In this document: in pieces, positions 40,550 to 50,362 of the stretch
Position numbering within the stretch: position 1 is the stretch's first letter
Layout of the letters: each line of letters begins with the position of its first letter
NCBI GenBank assembly: GCA_947624815.1
Contig: CANQME010000001.1
Coordinates: forward strand, 1-64,000
Origin: an uncultured Lachnospiraceae bacterium
GTDB lineage: Bacteria > Bacillota > Clostridia > Lachnospirales > Lachnospiraceae
Length of the DNA: 64,000 nt
Direction: 5' to 3'
Position numbers and translations under genes: made by a program
The notes under the pieces: generated by a model
Told to the model about the DNA's origin: nothing
Databases searched by the model: none
Seen by the model: only the letters and a program-made list of their open reading frames with translations

Positions 40550-40578
40550 ATAATACCACTATATAGCCCTGTTGTCAA
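40550..40578 (-). promoter_or_regulatory. Promoter of the ABC transporter/glycosidase operon
   Basis: Minus strand TTGACA (40573-40578), 17-bp spacer, TATTAT (40550-40555). Confidence 0.88.
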
Positions 40579-40707
40579 TCTCTAATTTGAATATTTGTGA
40601 GATATGTTGCAATATTGTCTGATATTTTTGTATAATTTACCATATTTAGAAAAATTGTATTGGTCATCTTACTGTTCTCGTTACCATATACTTCGCTTAT
40701 TTTGATG

Positions 40708-40737
40708 TTGCAAATATCCGGAAAAGTCTGCTATAAT
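40708..40737 (+). promoter_or_regulatory. Promoter of the LacI-family gene
   Basis: TTGCAA-N18-TATAAT. Confidence 0.6.
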
Positions 40738-40779
40738 TGTGATGAATTTTATAATGTTATCGATATCAGGAGGACTTGC

Positions 40780-41775
40780 ATGGTTACACTAAAGGATATC
40801 GCACGCGAGGCCGGCGTCAGCGTCATGATGGTCTCACGCGTAGTCAATCACCGTTACAATGAAGTATCGCAGGAGAATATCGACAGGATCCAGTCCATTA
40901 TCCAGAAGCTGGGATATATCCCGGATTTTTCCGCCCGCAGCCTGTCCTCCAACTCGTCGAAGATCATCTCCGTGATCATCCAGGGCATCGACAACCCCAT
41001 GGCCTCGCCCTACAACGCCAACATGCTGGGCCATATCATTTCCCTGATCCAGGCCCGCGGCTACAACGCCATGGTCCATTTCATCGACGACTACACGGAG
41101 GTCACCATGCACCTGCGCTCCTGGAAGTCCGAAGGCGCTATTTTCCTGGGCACCTTCGACGAGAATATCCGGCAGATCCAGCAGGACAACCAGATCCCGC
41201 TGATCTTCACCGACAGCTACAGCAGCGTGCGGCAGTTCATCAACATCGGCATCGACGACTACAAGGGAGGCATGCTGGCCGCCCGCCATTTCCTGGAGAA
41301 GGGGCACCGGGAATTCGCCGTCATCGCGCCTCACCTGCACATCAGCCAGCTGATCCAGCAGCGGGTCGCCGGCTTCTGCGACACGGTCTCTCAGGCGGGC
41401 CTTCCGATTCCCCAGAGCCATATCCTGGAGCCCTATAATCTCGAAGAAACGACGGGCAGGCTCTGCTCTCTGCCGGAACCGGTCACGGCGGTCTTCTCGA
41501 CGACGGACTTAACCGCCATCCAGCTGATCAGCCTTCTGAAGAAACGGGGCCTCCGGGTTCCGGAGGACTACTCTCTGATCGGCTTCGACAACCTGCTCTA
41601 CAGCGAATTCTCCACGCCGGCCCTGACCACCATCGCCCAGAATATCGGACTGAAGGCCCGCTACGCGGTGGACACCCTGTTCCACTACCTGGAGGACGAC
41701 TCCCTTCCGGCCCGCAGCGTGGTGCTGGACGTCGAGCTGGTCGAGCGGGATTCCGTGCTTGTCAAGATAACATAA
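40780..41775 (+). CDS. LacI family transcriptional regulator
   Basis: MVTLKDIAREAGVSVMMVSRVVNHRYNEVSQENIDRIQ; SD aggagg upstream. Confidence 0.95.
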   Translation: MVTLKDIAREAGVSVMMVSRVVNHRYNEVSQENIDRIQSIIQKLGYIPDFSARSLSSNSSKIISVIIQGIDNPMASPYNANMLGHIISLIQARGYNAMVHFIDDYTEVTMHLRSWKSEGAIFLGTFDENIRQIQQDNQIPLIFTDSYSSVRQFINIGIDDYKGGMLAARHFLEKGHREFAVIAPHLHISQLIQQRVAGFCDTVSQAGLPIPQSHILEPYNLEETTGRLCSLPEPVTAVFSTTDLTAIQLISLLKKRGLRVPEDYSLIGFDNLLYSEFSTPALTTIAQNIGLKARYAVDTLFHYLEDDSLPARSVVLDVELVERDSVLVKIT

Positions 41776-42077
41776 TGTTTTCTTTTATGGTAAACCTGGC
41801 AGATTGCACAAAAATTATGTTCGAGCGGTCGGAACGCCGGCGGAACCCGTCTGCCGGCGGCTCCATTTTTCCACAGAAAAAAGTGTCGATTTTTGAGGAA
41901 AAACCAGTTATGCACAAACTTATCCACATTATCCACCGTTTTTCACCAGAAAAGTATGTTCGAATCCGTTTTCGCGTCGAAAATCGGTTTTTTGTTCACA
42001 TCTCATAAACTTTGCATTTTTGACAAATTTTTTGTTCTCCCGGCGCCGCGCCGGAAGCGGTACAGGAGTCATCCAGG

Positions 42078-42176
42078 AGCCGCCCGGGAGCCGTCCGGAA
42101 GCCGTCCGCGAGCCTCCCGCGAGCCGCCCGGAAGCCTCCCGCGAGCCGCCCGCGAGCCTCCCACGAGCCGCCCGCG
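42078..42176. repeat. 11-bp tandem repeat, 9 units, upstream of hpf
   Basis: agccgcccggg/agccgtccgga/agccgtccgcg/agcctcccgcg/agccgcccgga/agcctcccgcg/agccgcccgcg/agcctcccacg/agccgcccgcg. Confidence 0.95.
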
Positions 42177-42292
42177 ATCCCAAAGCGCCAGAATTTCTTC
42201 ACGAAATTGTCAAAAAATTTTAGAAATACGTGTTGAATATTTAGAATACATATGCTATACTTTAGGTATCCCAATAGAAGGAGCTGATAAGC

Positions 42293-42823
42293 ATGCGTTT
42301 TACGATTACCGGAAGAAACATGGAAGTATCCTCGGGGCTGAGAGAGGCGATTGAGGAGAAGCTTGGGAAACTGGAGCATTACTTTACCCCCACCACGGAG
42401 GTGATCGTCACCTTAAGCATCCAGCGCGGTGAGCAGAAGATCGAAGTGACCATACCGATCAAAGGAGGGATCATCCGGGCCGAGGAGGCCTCAAGCGATA
42501 TGTACGTATCCATCGATCTGGTGGAGGAAGTCATCGAACGGCAGGTACGCAGATATAAGAAGAAGATCATTGACAGGAAGCAGTCGGCCCAGTCCTTCTC
42601 ACAGCTGTTTCTGGAGAACGAGGATCCCGTGGAAGACGAGGAGATCAATATCGTCAAGACCAAACGCTTCGGCATGAAGCCCATGTTCCCGGAGGACGCC
42701 TGCGTGGAGATGGAGCTTCTGGGACATAACTTCTACATGTTCCTGAATGCGGAGACCGACCAGGTGAACGTGGTGTACAAGCGCAAGGGCAATACATACG
42801 GGCTGATCGAGCCGGAGTTCTGA
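42293..42823 (+). CDS. hpf: Long-form ribosome hibernation promoting factor
   Basis: MRFTITGRNMEVSSGLREAIEEKLGKLEHYF and C-terminal RFGMKPMFPEDACVEMELLGHNFYMFLN. Confidence 0.96.
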   Translation: MRFTITGRNMEVSSGLREAIEEKLGKLEHYFTPTTEVIVTLSIQRGEQKIEVTIPIKGGIIRAEEASSDMYVSIDLVEEVIERQVRRYKKKIIDRKQSAQSFSQLFLENEDPVEDEEINIVKTKRFGMKPMFPEDACVEMELLGHNFYMFLNAETDQVNVVYKRKGNTYGLIEPEF

Positions 42824-43153
42824 GAATCTGCAGCCGGTCCCATGAGAACGCCTGACGGTTTTTCATAATGCGGAAGCTTCCGCGAAGATTTTAGAGAAAT
42901 GAAATCCACGGCGGAGGATTGTCGACGACAGTCCTCCGCTTCTTTCACGCCGGCGTGTCTGCCTCCGCACACGCCCTGCGGCGCCTCCGCGGCATCTTCT
43001 GCCGCCCGATACCCGGCTATGTGAAAATATGCCAGTCGCGAATACGACATTTTGACTATTGCAGTGCAATATTTCTAATGTTATACTGGTAATATCCGGG
43101 GAATGCGTCGCGCATGCATTTCCCCATACAGTACAATAAAACAATGACAAGGA

Positions 43154-44725
43154 GTGACTGTTATGAGCTATCAATTCTCCTACAACCCCCAGACGGCCGT
43201 GGTCGAGACCACGCAGGGCAAGATCCGCGGCTACGAATACCGGAACCTGTCCGTATTCAAGGGCGTTCCCTATGCACAGGCAAAGCGTTTCCACGCGCCG
43301 GAGCCTGTTACGCCCTGGGAGGGGATCCTGGACGCCACCAGCTTCGGTTACGTATGCCCGCTTCTGGACATGCCCAAGCCCAACGGCGAGCTTCTTGTGC
43401 CCCACCGCTACTGGATCATGGACGAGAACTGCCAGAACTTAAACATCTGGACGCCGGGCTGCGACGAGAAGGCCCGCCCGGTCATGGTATGGCTCCACGG
43501 CGGCGGCTTCGCGGCCGGTTCTGCCATCGAGCATATCGCCTATGAAGGCGAAAATATGGCTCTCCACGGCGACGTGGTGGTCGTCACCATCAACCACCGT
43601 CTGAACGTGCTGGGCTTCTGCGATCTGTCCGCCTTCGGTGAGGAATACGCCAATTCTGCCAACGCCGGTATGGACGACATCATCGCGGCGCTTCAGTGGA
43701 TCCATGACAATATCGCGAAATTCGGCGGCGATCCCGCCAATGTAACCCTGTTCGGCCAGTCCGGCGGCGGCGCCAAGATTACCACGCTTCTGCAGATGCC
43801 GGCGGCGGACGGCCTGTTCGCCAAGGGCATCAACATGAGCGGCGTCATCGGCCCGGTGCTGGCGGACAGCAGGGGCAGCGGCGAGGAGCTGGTCCGTGCG
43901 ATGATGAAGGAGCTTAAGATCGACAGCGTCAAAGAGCTGGAGACGGTTCCTTACGCAGCCCTGGCGGCCGCCTACTCGAAGGTAACGCCGGCTCTCCGCG
44001 CCGCGGGCAAGTACACCGGCGGTTCCCCGATGCCCAATGCGTATTACGTGGGCGAGCCGATCATCAACGGCTTCCGGAAGGAATCCGCTCAGGTTCCGCT
44101 TATGGTCGGTTCCGTGTTCGGCGAGTTCACCTCCTTCGCTCCCAGCTCCATCGATATCCATACGGCGACGCCGGAGGAAGGCCGCGAGGCCGTCCGCGCC
44201 CTGCTTGGCAAGGATCTGGCGGCCAGGATCCTGCCCCTGTTCGAGAAGGCGTACCCGGAGCGTCATCCGGCCAACCTTATGACCCTGGACTTCATCTTCC
44301 GCGCGCCGGAGCAGCAGTATATCAGGATCCGAAGCGCGATGAATTCCTGCACCTACGCTTACCTGTTCAACCAGGATATGCCCATCGACGGCGGACGCAC
44401 GCCATGGCACTGCTCCGACGTCCCGTTCTTCTTCCATAACACGGAGCTGGCTCCCTATACCCAGATGGAAGGCGGCCTGACCGAGAAGCTGGAAAGCGAA
44501 ATCTTCGGCGCGGCAATGGCATTCGCCCGTACCGGCGATCCGAACCACGCCGGTATCCCCCAGTGGGATCCCAGCACGCCGGAGAAGGAGATGACGATCC
44601 TCTTCGACGCCAACACGCGCGTCGTCTGCAATCACGACCGGGAGCTGATCCCCTTGATGGCCAGCGAAGCCGGTCCGGCGTTCATGAAGAAATTCGAAGA
44701 GAATAAGGACAAAGTGCAGCACTAA
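43154..44725 (+). CDS. Type-B carboxylesterase/lipase family protein
   Basis: VFKGVPYAQAKRF, VMVWLHGGGFAAGSA, NVTLFGQSGGGAKI; likely start MSYQFSYNPQ at 43163. Confidence 0.93.
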   Translation: MTVMSYQFSYNPQTAVVETTQGKIRGYEYRNLSVFKGVPYAQAKRFHAPEPVTPWEGILDATSFGYVCPLLDMPKPNGELLVPHRYWIMDENCQNLNIWTPGCDEKARPVMVWLHGGGFAAGSAIEHIAYEGENMALHGDVVVVTINHRLNVLGFCDLSAFGEEYANSANAGMDDIIAALQWIHDNIAKFGGDPANVTLFGQSGGGAKITTLLQMPAADGLFAKGINMSGVIGPVLADSRGSGEELVRAMMKELKIDSVKELETVPYAALAAAYSKVTPALRAAGKYTGGSPMPNAYYVGEPIINGFRKESAQVPLMVGSVFGEFTSFAPSSIDIHTATPEEGREAVRALLGKDLAARILPLFEKAYPERHPANLMTLDFIFRAPEQQYIRIRSAMNSCTYAYLFNQDMPIDGGRTPWHCSDVPFFFHNTELAPYTQMEGGLTEKLESEIFGAAMAFARTGDPNHAGIPQWDPSTPEKEMTILFDANTRVVCNHDRELIPLMASEAGPAFMKKFEENKDKVQH

Positions 44726-44772
44726 GATCACGGCCCCGCATCATACGCGGGTGTGACGGCAAGATACACGAA

Positions 44773-44795
44773 GGGCGCCGACCGGCGCCCTTTTT
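44773..44795 (+). terminator. Rho-independent terminator downstream of carboxylesterase
   Basis: GGGCGCC-gac-CGGCGCCC-TTTTT. Confidence 0.9.
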
Positions 44796-44896
44796 CATAT
44801 CAACATTAACCTTATCCGCTCCCGTACCTGCATCAGAGCAAAACCCAGAAGATTCTGGCCATTCCAGGCCGCCATATCAAATCGTTTGGGCGTCAT
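44795..44896 (-). pseudogene. 33-aa C-terminal remnant, possibly of a NADAR/YbiA-like gene
   Basis: Manual translation MTPKRFDMAAWNGQNLLGFALMQVRERIRLMLI*, resembling NADAR C-termini (xxWxGxNLLGxALMxVRExLR). Confidence 0.35.
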
Positions 44897-44931
44897 GCAT
44901 GGAAAGGCCCACCGCTTTATCGTACGGATTC

Positions 44932-45858
44932 TCACCCCGCCAGATACCGCTCCACCGATGTCACAGCGTTCGCACCGTCAGCCACGGCGGTCACAATCTG
45001 CCGGAGCGCTTTCGTGCGCACGTCGCCTGCAGCGAAGATTCCCGGCGCGGAAGTCTTCCCTGTCTCATCCGCCACGATATACCCGTGATCCATCTCCGCC
45101 AGGCCCTCGAACATCCCGCTGTTGGGCGTAATTCCCACGGCGATGAAGACGCCCTGCAGCGGAAGCGCCGACACCTCACCGGTCTTCACGCTCTTAACCG
45201 TCAGTCCGCTTACCTGGCCGTCTCCCTCGATCTTCTCCACGACGGTACTCCACAGCATCTCCACATTCGGAAGGCTCAGGAGCTTTTCCTGCAAGCTCTT
45301 TGCCCCGCGCAGTTCATCGCGCCGGTGGATCACGTAGACCTTACGGCAGCCCCGAGCCAGGAAAACGGCGTCTTCGATGGCCACGTCGCCGCCGCCCACC
45401 ACGGCCACATCCTTATTACGGAAGAAGGCGCCGTCGCAGGTAGCGCAGTAGGAAACTCCCATTCCCGCCAGCTCCTCCTCGCCCGGTACGCCCAGCTTAC
45501 GGTGGACCGCGCCGGTGGCAATGATCAGACTCTTCGCCGTATACGCATCATTCTCGCAGACGACCCGGTAAATCGGGCGGCCGTTTTCCTCCAGCTTCTC
45601 CACGCGCTCCGCCTTATCCGTAACGAAATTCACGCCCAGCTTGTCGGCGTGCTCCCGGAATTTCATGCCCATATCGAATCCGTTGATACCCGGAAGCCCC
45701 GGATAGTTATCAACCTCATAGGTGTTCACCACCTGGCCGCCGCTGACATATTCCTTCTCGATCACCAGGGTATCCAGACGCGCCCGCTCCGCGTAAATAC
45801 CGGCCGCCAGACCGGCGGGGCCGGAACCAAGGATCAAAAGGTCGTAGATTTTATCCAT
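44932..45858 (-). CDS. trxB: Thioredoxin-disulfide reductase
   Basis: LILGSGPAGLAAGIYAERA, SYCATCDGAFFRNKDVAVVGGGD, GIFAAGDVRTKALRQIVTAVADGA. Confidence 0.97.
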   Translation of the reverse strand: MDKIYDLLILGSGPAGLAAGIYAERARLDTLVIEKEYVSGGQVVNTYEVDNYPGLPGINGFDMGMKFREHADKLGVNFVTDKAERVEKLEENGRPIYRVVCENDAYTAKSLIIATGAVHRKLGVPGEEELAGMGVSYCATCDGAFFRNKDVAVVGGGDVAIEDAVFLARGCRKVYVIHRRDELRGAKSLQEKLLSLPNVEMLWSTVVEKIEGDGQVSGLTVKSVKTGEVSALPLQGVFIAVGITPNSGMFEGLAEMDHGYIVADETGKTSAPGIFAAGDVRTKALRQIVTAVADGANAVTSVERYLAG

Positions 45859-46217
45859 GTGTATGTCTCCTTTGCATTCTTCCTATCAATCATTCCGCCG
45901 TGCGTAATCCACTGCTCTGCACGGCTGCACTCCCGCGGGTTAGCGTGGGAAACGGGTTTAATCTCTGACGAAGTTATACCATCTCGACTGACGTTTCGAT
46001 GGAGATACTCGTCAAATGCTGGTCCATGCAAGCATGACCGTCATTTTCCTCGTTATTATATCATAATTCCCCGTAAGTATGAAGTGAAAAATCACCCTCG
46101 TTCTGCAAATGATTTTTAAGCCTCCTCGCCTTGCATTTCACCTTCTGTCATGGTATCATAAGAAAGGAACATTATCACCGGAAATGGCGCGGACCGCCGC
46201 GCCGCGAGGAGCCATGA

Positions 46218-47045
46218 ATGAGCGGAAGAACCGTCCTGGTGACCGGCGCTTCCCGGGGAATCGGGAAGGCCATCGCCCTGCGATTTGCAAGAGAGCATGA
46301 TCATGTGGCGATCAGCTGCCTGAAGAATGAAGCAAAGCTGATGGAGACAAAGGCAGAGATCGAAGCGCTGCAGCATGCCCGGCCGGAAGAGGCCGGCTGC
46401 CGTGCTGCCCCCTCTGACTTGACCGATGTCCGCACCCCGTCAGACGCTTCGGGATCATGCGGTGAAGCCGCCGGCTGTCTCGCCTACGTTGGCGATATGG
46501 GAGACATGGACTGCTGCCGGGAATTCGTTTCCCTGGCAGAGCAGCGTTTTGGCCGCATCGACATTCTGGTCAACAACGCTGGCATCTCCTACATTGGTCT
46601 GCTGCAGGATATGAGCTGCGAGGAATGGGACCGGATCATCCGGACCGATCTGACCTCGGCCTTCTACCTCAGCAAGCTGGTCATTCCCGGTATGGTCCGG
46701 CGCCAGGCCGGCCACATCATCAATATCTCCTCCGTGTGGGGCAGCGCCGGCGCTTCCTGCGAAACCGCCTACTCTGCCGCGAAGGGCGCTCTCAACGCGT
46801 TCACACGCGCCCTGGCCAAGGAGCTGGCTCCCAGCCATGTCCGGGTCAACGCCGTCGCCTGCGGCGCCATCGACACGGAGATGAATCATTTTCTGACACC
46901 CGAAGAACTGGCTGCACTGACCGATCAGATCCCCGCGGGACGCCTCGGAACTCCCGGGGAGGCGGCTGATCTGGTCTGGCAGCTGACGCAGTCGAACGCC
47001 TATCTGACCGGGCAGGTCATAGGTCTGGATGGAGGTTGGATCTGA
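46218..47045 (+). CDS. SDR family oxidoreductase (FabG-like; possibly EF-P 5-aminopentanone reductase YmfI)
   Basis: VLVTGASRGIGKAIA, ILVNNAGIS, ISSVWGSAGASCETAYSAAKGALNAFTRALAKELA. Confidence 0.88.
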   Translation: MSGRTVLVTGASRGIGKAIALRFAREHDHVAISCLKNEAKLMETKAEIEALQHARPEEAGCRAAPSDLTDVRTPSDASGSCGEAAGCLAYVGDMGDMDCCREFVSLAEQRFGRIDILVNNAGISYIGLLQDMSCEEWDRIIRTDLTSAFYLSKLVIPGMVRRQAGHIINISSVWGSAGASCETAYSAAKGALNAFTRALAKELAPSHVRVNAVACGAIDTEMNHFLTPEELAALTDQIPAGRLGTPGEAADLVWQLTQSNAYLTGQVIGLDGGWI

Positions 47046-47848
47046 TGCCCACAACATACGCGCACTACCGTTTCGGAACTGAAGTTTACAAAAGTCTCCC
47101 CCGCGACCTGCGGGAAAGCATCCGTCCCTACTTAAGCCTTTACTGCATCGGCCTTCACGGCCCGGACGTGCTCTTCTACTACAGAGCCATGAAGAAGAAC
47201 TCCGTCAGCGAGACTGGATTCGCCATGCACGAACGGCCCGGATTCGAATTCTTTGAACGCGCGGAGGACATTCTGCGCGTCGTTCCCACCGTGGATATCG
47301 CTCCGTCCATGGCCTATCTTTATGGCTTTATGTGCCACTTCGCCCTGGACAGCACCTGCCACCCCTATGTAGAACGGGAGGCCCGCGAGACGCCGTTGGG
47401 CCACTGCGCCATTGAATCCGAATTTGACCGTATCCTGATGGAAGCGGACGGCTACGACCCGCTTCGTTTCCGTCCGATCCGTCATCTAAAAGCCACCCAC
47501 TTTAACGCGCGCATCATCGCCGCGTTCTTCCCCGGCATTACCCAGAGGCAGGTGTTCACCGCCATCCGCTCTCAGCAGACAGATCTAAAGCTTCTGGCAC
47601 CGAAGGGGACGCTGAAGCGCCGGATCCTCATGGCTCTCATGCGGCTCGTCCACTGCCCCAGGAGCATCCATGACATGGTCATCACGCCGCAGCCCCTTCC
47701 CGGAAGCACGCCCATCTGTACGGAGATGCTGCGGCTTTATGAATCCGCCATCCCCCTCGCCGCAGAGCTGATCCAGAACTTCCAGGCTTATACGGAAGGC
47801 GCGACGCCGCTGGATTCACGGCTGGACCACACCTTCGGGGAGAATTAA
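47045..47848 (+). CDS. Zinc-dependent phospholipase C family protein
   Basis: MPTTYAHYRFG, LGLHGPDVLFYY-like, GFMCHFALDSTCHPYVE. Confidence 0.85.
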   Translation: MPTTYAHYRFGTEVYKSLPRDLRESIRPYLSLYCIGLHGPDVLFYYRAMKKNSVSETGFAMHERPGFEFFERAEDILRVVPTVDIAPSMAYLYGFMCHFALDSTCHPYVEREARETPLGHCAIESEFDRILMEADGYDPLRFRPIRHLKATHFNARIIAAFFPGITQRQVFTAIRSQQTDLKLLAPKGTLKRRILMALMRLVHCPRSIHDMVITPQPLPGSTPICTEMLRLYESAIPLAAELIQNFQAYTEGATPLDSRLDHTFGEN

Positions 47849-47993
47849 CGCCTCCCTGCTGTTTACGGCCTCGATCTTATTGATATTACATGGGACGCCC
47901 CCGGTTCCTGTCACCAAATACGGCACATATCACTTGCATCTCGGTACTGACTTTTGACAACCCGGTAACAGGACATTCACAGGAGGTGGTCCC

Positions 47994-49693
47994 ATGCTGT
48001 ACCTGCTCTATCTCAGGCGCTCTTTCCTTCGCCGGCCACGGCGTCATTTTCCCTGTTTATCATTCTGACCTGCGCGTTTATCCTTCCTCTTTTCATCTCC
48101 ATCTACCGCGACAGCAGCGCATACGGCAATAAACTGCAGATCCGGAATGAGAACAGAGGCGCTGCCTTTCATATTGACAATGCTTCCCCGGAGGATACGG
48201 AGATTTTCGAGGGAATCGACGGTCTGACCCCGCCCCGTTACGAGGACGGAACGATCTATCTTCATTTCCTGTCAGAAGAAGACTGGATGGCAGAGGAGAA
48301 CGTGAGGCGCTGCGGCGACATCATCATGAACCGGATCCGGCAAAGCGGAAGAACCGATCTGTATGCGAAAGCCTATCACGATACCGACCGGACAGAATCC
48401 GATACGGCTGATCCGCAGTCGGTCCTGCTTGCCCTGAACCTGATGATCATCGTGCTGTCCTCCTTCATCGTCGGTTCCGCTTACAAAAGCCATCTCCGGC
48501 GGTTTACCCGCGATATCGGCGTTCTGCGCTTTTGCGGCGCAGATAACCGGCAGATCTATATGGTTTTTCTCGTGGAGTTTGCGGCGGTTTTCACGCTTTC
48601 TGCGATATCCGCGCTGCTGATCTCATGCGTCGTTATGAAGCTCCTTTTCACGGCCTATCTCGAAGTAACGGCTGATGGCTTTGTCTGGTTAGTCTTCAGG
48701 CTGGAACCGCTTAACACGGCTCTCCATATCGCCGCATTCTTCGTAATTCTGCTGCTTGTTCTCACAGTCACCCTGTTTCGGACGTTCCGGCAGTCTGCGG
48801 CCCGAATGGCAGGAAGCGACGTGCAGTCGGCAGAGATGAGAAGAAAGCCCCGAAAACTGAGGATCAAGGCTTCGCCGGAGCGTTCCCTTCTGTCGCTTTG
48901 GCTTAGGCGGACGAACCGGGCCCACAGAAGCTGTCTTGCCGTCGCGATCCCGGTCATGACGCTGTTTCTGTTTCTTTTCGCCTACCTTTCCCTGGACGCC
49001 GAATGGATCTCGTCTGCAGGGGAATACGATTTTTCACTCATCAAAAGAAACAGCTATGAAGGCTTTTCCCAGGAGGATATCGAATACGTTCGGGAGCTTG
49101 CACCGGTCATGGAGATCCGATGCCGGCGGACAGTCGCGGACGAAGGCGGCGATCCGTATGCGAACGAGGTTTACGGAATTGATATCCGGCTCATTTCCCC
49201 GGGACAAAACCGGGAGGCCGAAGCGCTGCTTTTGGAACGTTTCAGCGGCGCCGGATATGAGATCCGTAATTTTGCCGCGCAGGCCGAACAGGGACGTCAG
49301 ATGTCGAAAGGGATCTTCCTGATGCTGACGTTTATCTTCTCCGCTATGTTCCTTTTCACCCTGGTGATCATCTCGATGAAGCTTGGGGACTATATCGGGG
49401 ACAGCAGCGGTACGATCAAAACCCTTTCTTCAATCGGCGCGCCGAGAGGAATGATCAAAGGCTCCTACGTCCGCCAGTCCGCCATATCGGCAGGGTTCGC
49501 AGCCCTGCTGCCGGCGGCCGGAAGCATCCTTCTGTTTATTCCGGCGACAGCTTCCGCGACGCAGAAGCTGACGGTAACGCCGGCTCTGATCCTCGTCTAT
49601 CTGGCCGTTATGGCGGTAACGGCCGCCGCATTTATCCTGCCGGTTTCCCATGCCGTAAACCAACTATTCAAAAGAAGGGAGCAAGTGTTATGA
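47994..49693 (+). pseudogene. FtsX-like ABC transporter permease with N-terminal frameshift
   Basis: Start MLYLLYLRRSFLRRPRRHF at 47994 (SD aggagg); frame changes at the T4 run 48047-48050; downstream frame continues SLFIILTCAFILPLFISIYRD... into the ORF starting at 48287. Confidence 0.75.
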
Positions 49694-50349
49694 ATACCGT
49701 AGAAGTCAGAAGCTTAAGCAAGATCTATGTACAGGGCGACCGCAGGATACGGGCTGTGGACAACATCAGTTTCGATATCGCCGAAGGCGAATTTCTGGCT
49801 GTTACAGGGCAGTCCGGTTCCGGCAAGACGACGCTCCTGAATCTGATCGGCGGAATCGAAAAGGCGACGAAGGGCCAGATCTTCATCAGCGGAATCGACA
49901 TATGCCGGGCGAATGAGAAAGAACTGGCGATGCTTCGCCGCCGAAGGATCGGTCACATCTTTCAGGACTTCAATCTGATCCCGATTCTGACCGTCGAGGA
50001 AAATATCATCATGCCGCTGCTTCTGGACTCGAAAAGGATCGACCGGAAGCGGCTGGATGAACTCGTGTATTTCTTAGGTCTTGAGAAGCGGCTCACCCAT
50101 CTTCCGGAGCAGCTTTCGGGCGGGCAGAGGCAGCGTACGGCAATCGCCAGAGCGCTGATCAGCCAACCTGACATTCTTCTCGCCGACGAGCCTACCGGCA
50201 ATCTTGACCGGGCCATGGCGGATGAGATCATGCAGCTCCTGTTCCAACTGAACCGGCAGGGAATCACGATCCTTCTGGTCACGCACGAAGAGCGCTATGC
50301 GAATCTGTGCCCGCGCAGGATCACCATGTCCGACGGAAGGCTCCTGTAA
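49690..50349 (+). CDS. ABC transporter ATP-binding protein (MacB/LolD-like)
   Basis: VTGQSGSGKTTLLNLIGG, QLSGGQRQRTAIARALISQPDILLADEPTGNLD. Confidence 0.95.
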   Translation: MNTVEVRSLSKIYVQGDRRIRAVDNISFDIAEGEFLAVTGQSGSGKTTLLNLIGGIEKATKGQIFISGIDICRANEKELAMLRRRRIGHIFQDFNLIPILTVEENIIMPLLLDSKRIDRKRLDELVYFLGLEKRLTHLPEQLSGGQRQRTAIARALISQPDILLADEPTGNLDRAMADEIMQLLFQLNRQGITILLVTHEERYANLCPRRITMSDGRLL

Positions 50350-50362
50350 ACCGCAGGAGCCG

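Noticed and set aside
42078-42176. Possible CRISPR or coding repeat (84-aa minus ORF)
   Set aside because: 11-bp units without spacers; period is not a multiple of 3 and the ORF is Gly/Arg/Ser low complexity without support.
45880-46060. Possible riboswitch or leader upstream of trxB
   Set aside because: Short hairpin-forming segments are present, but no known aptamer core could be recognised and pairing was weak by hand.
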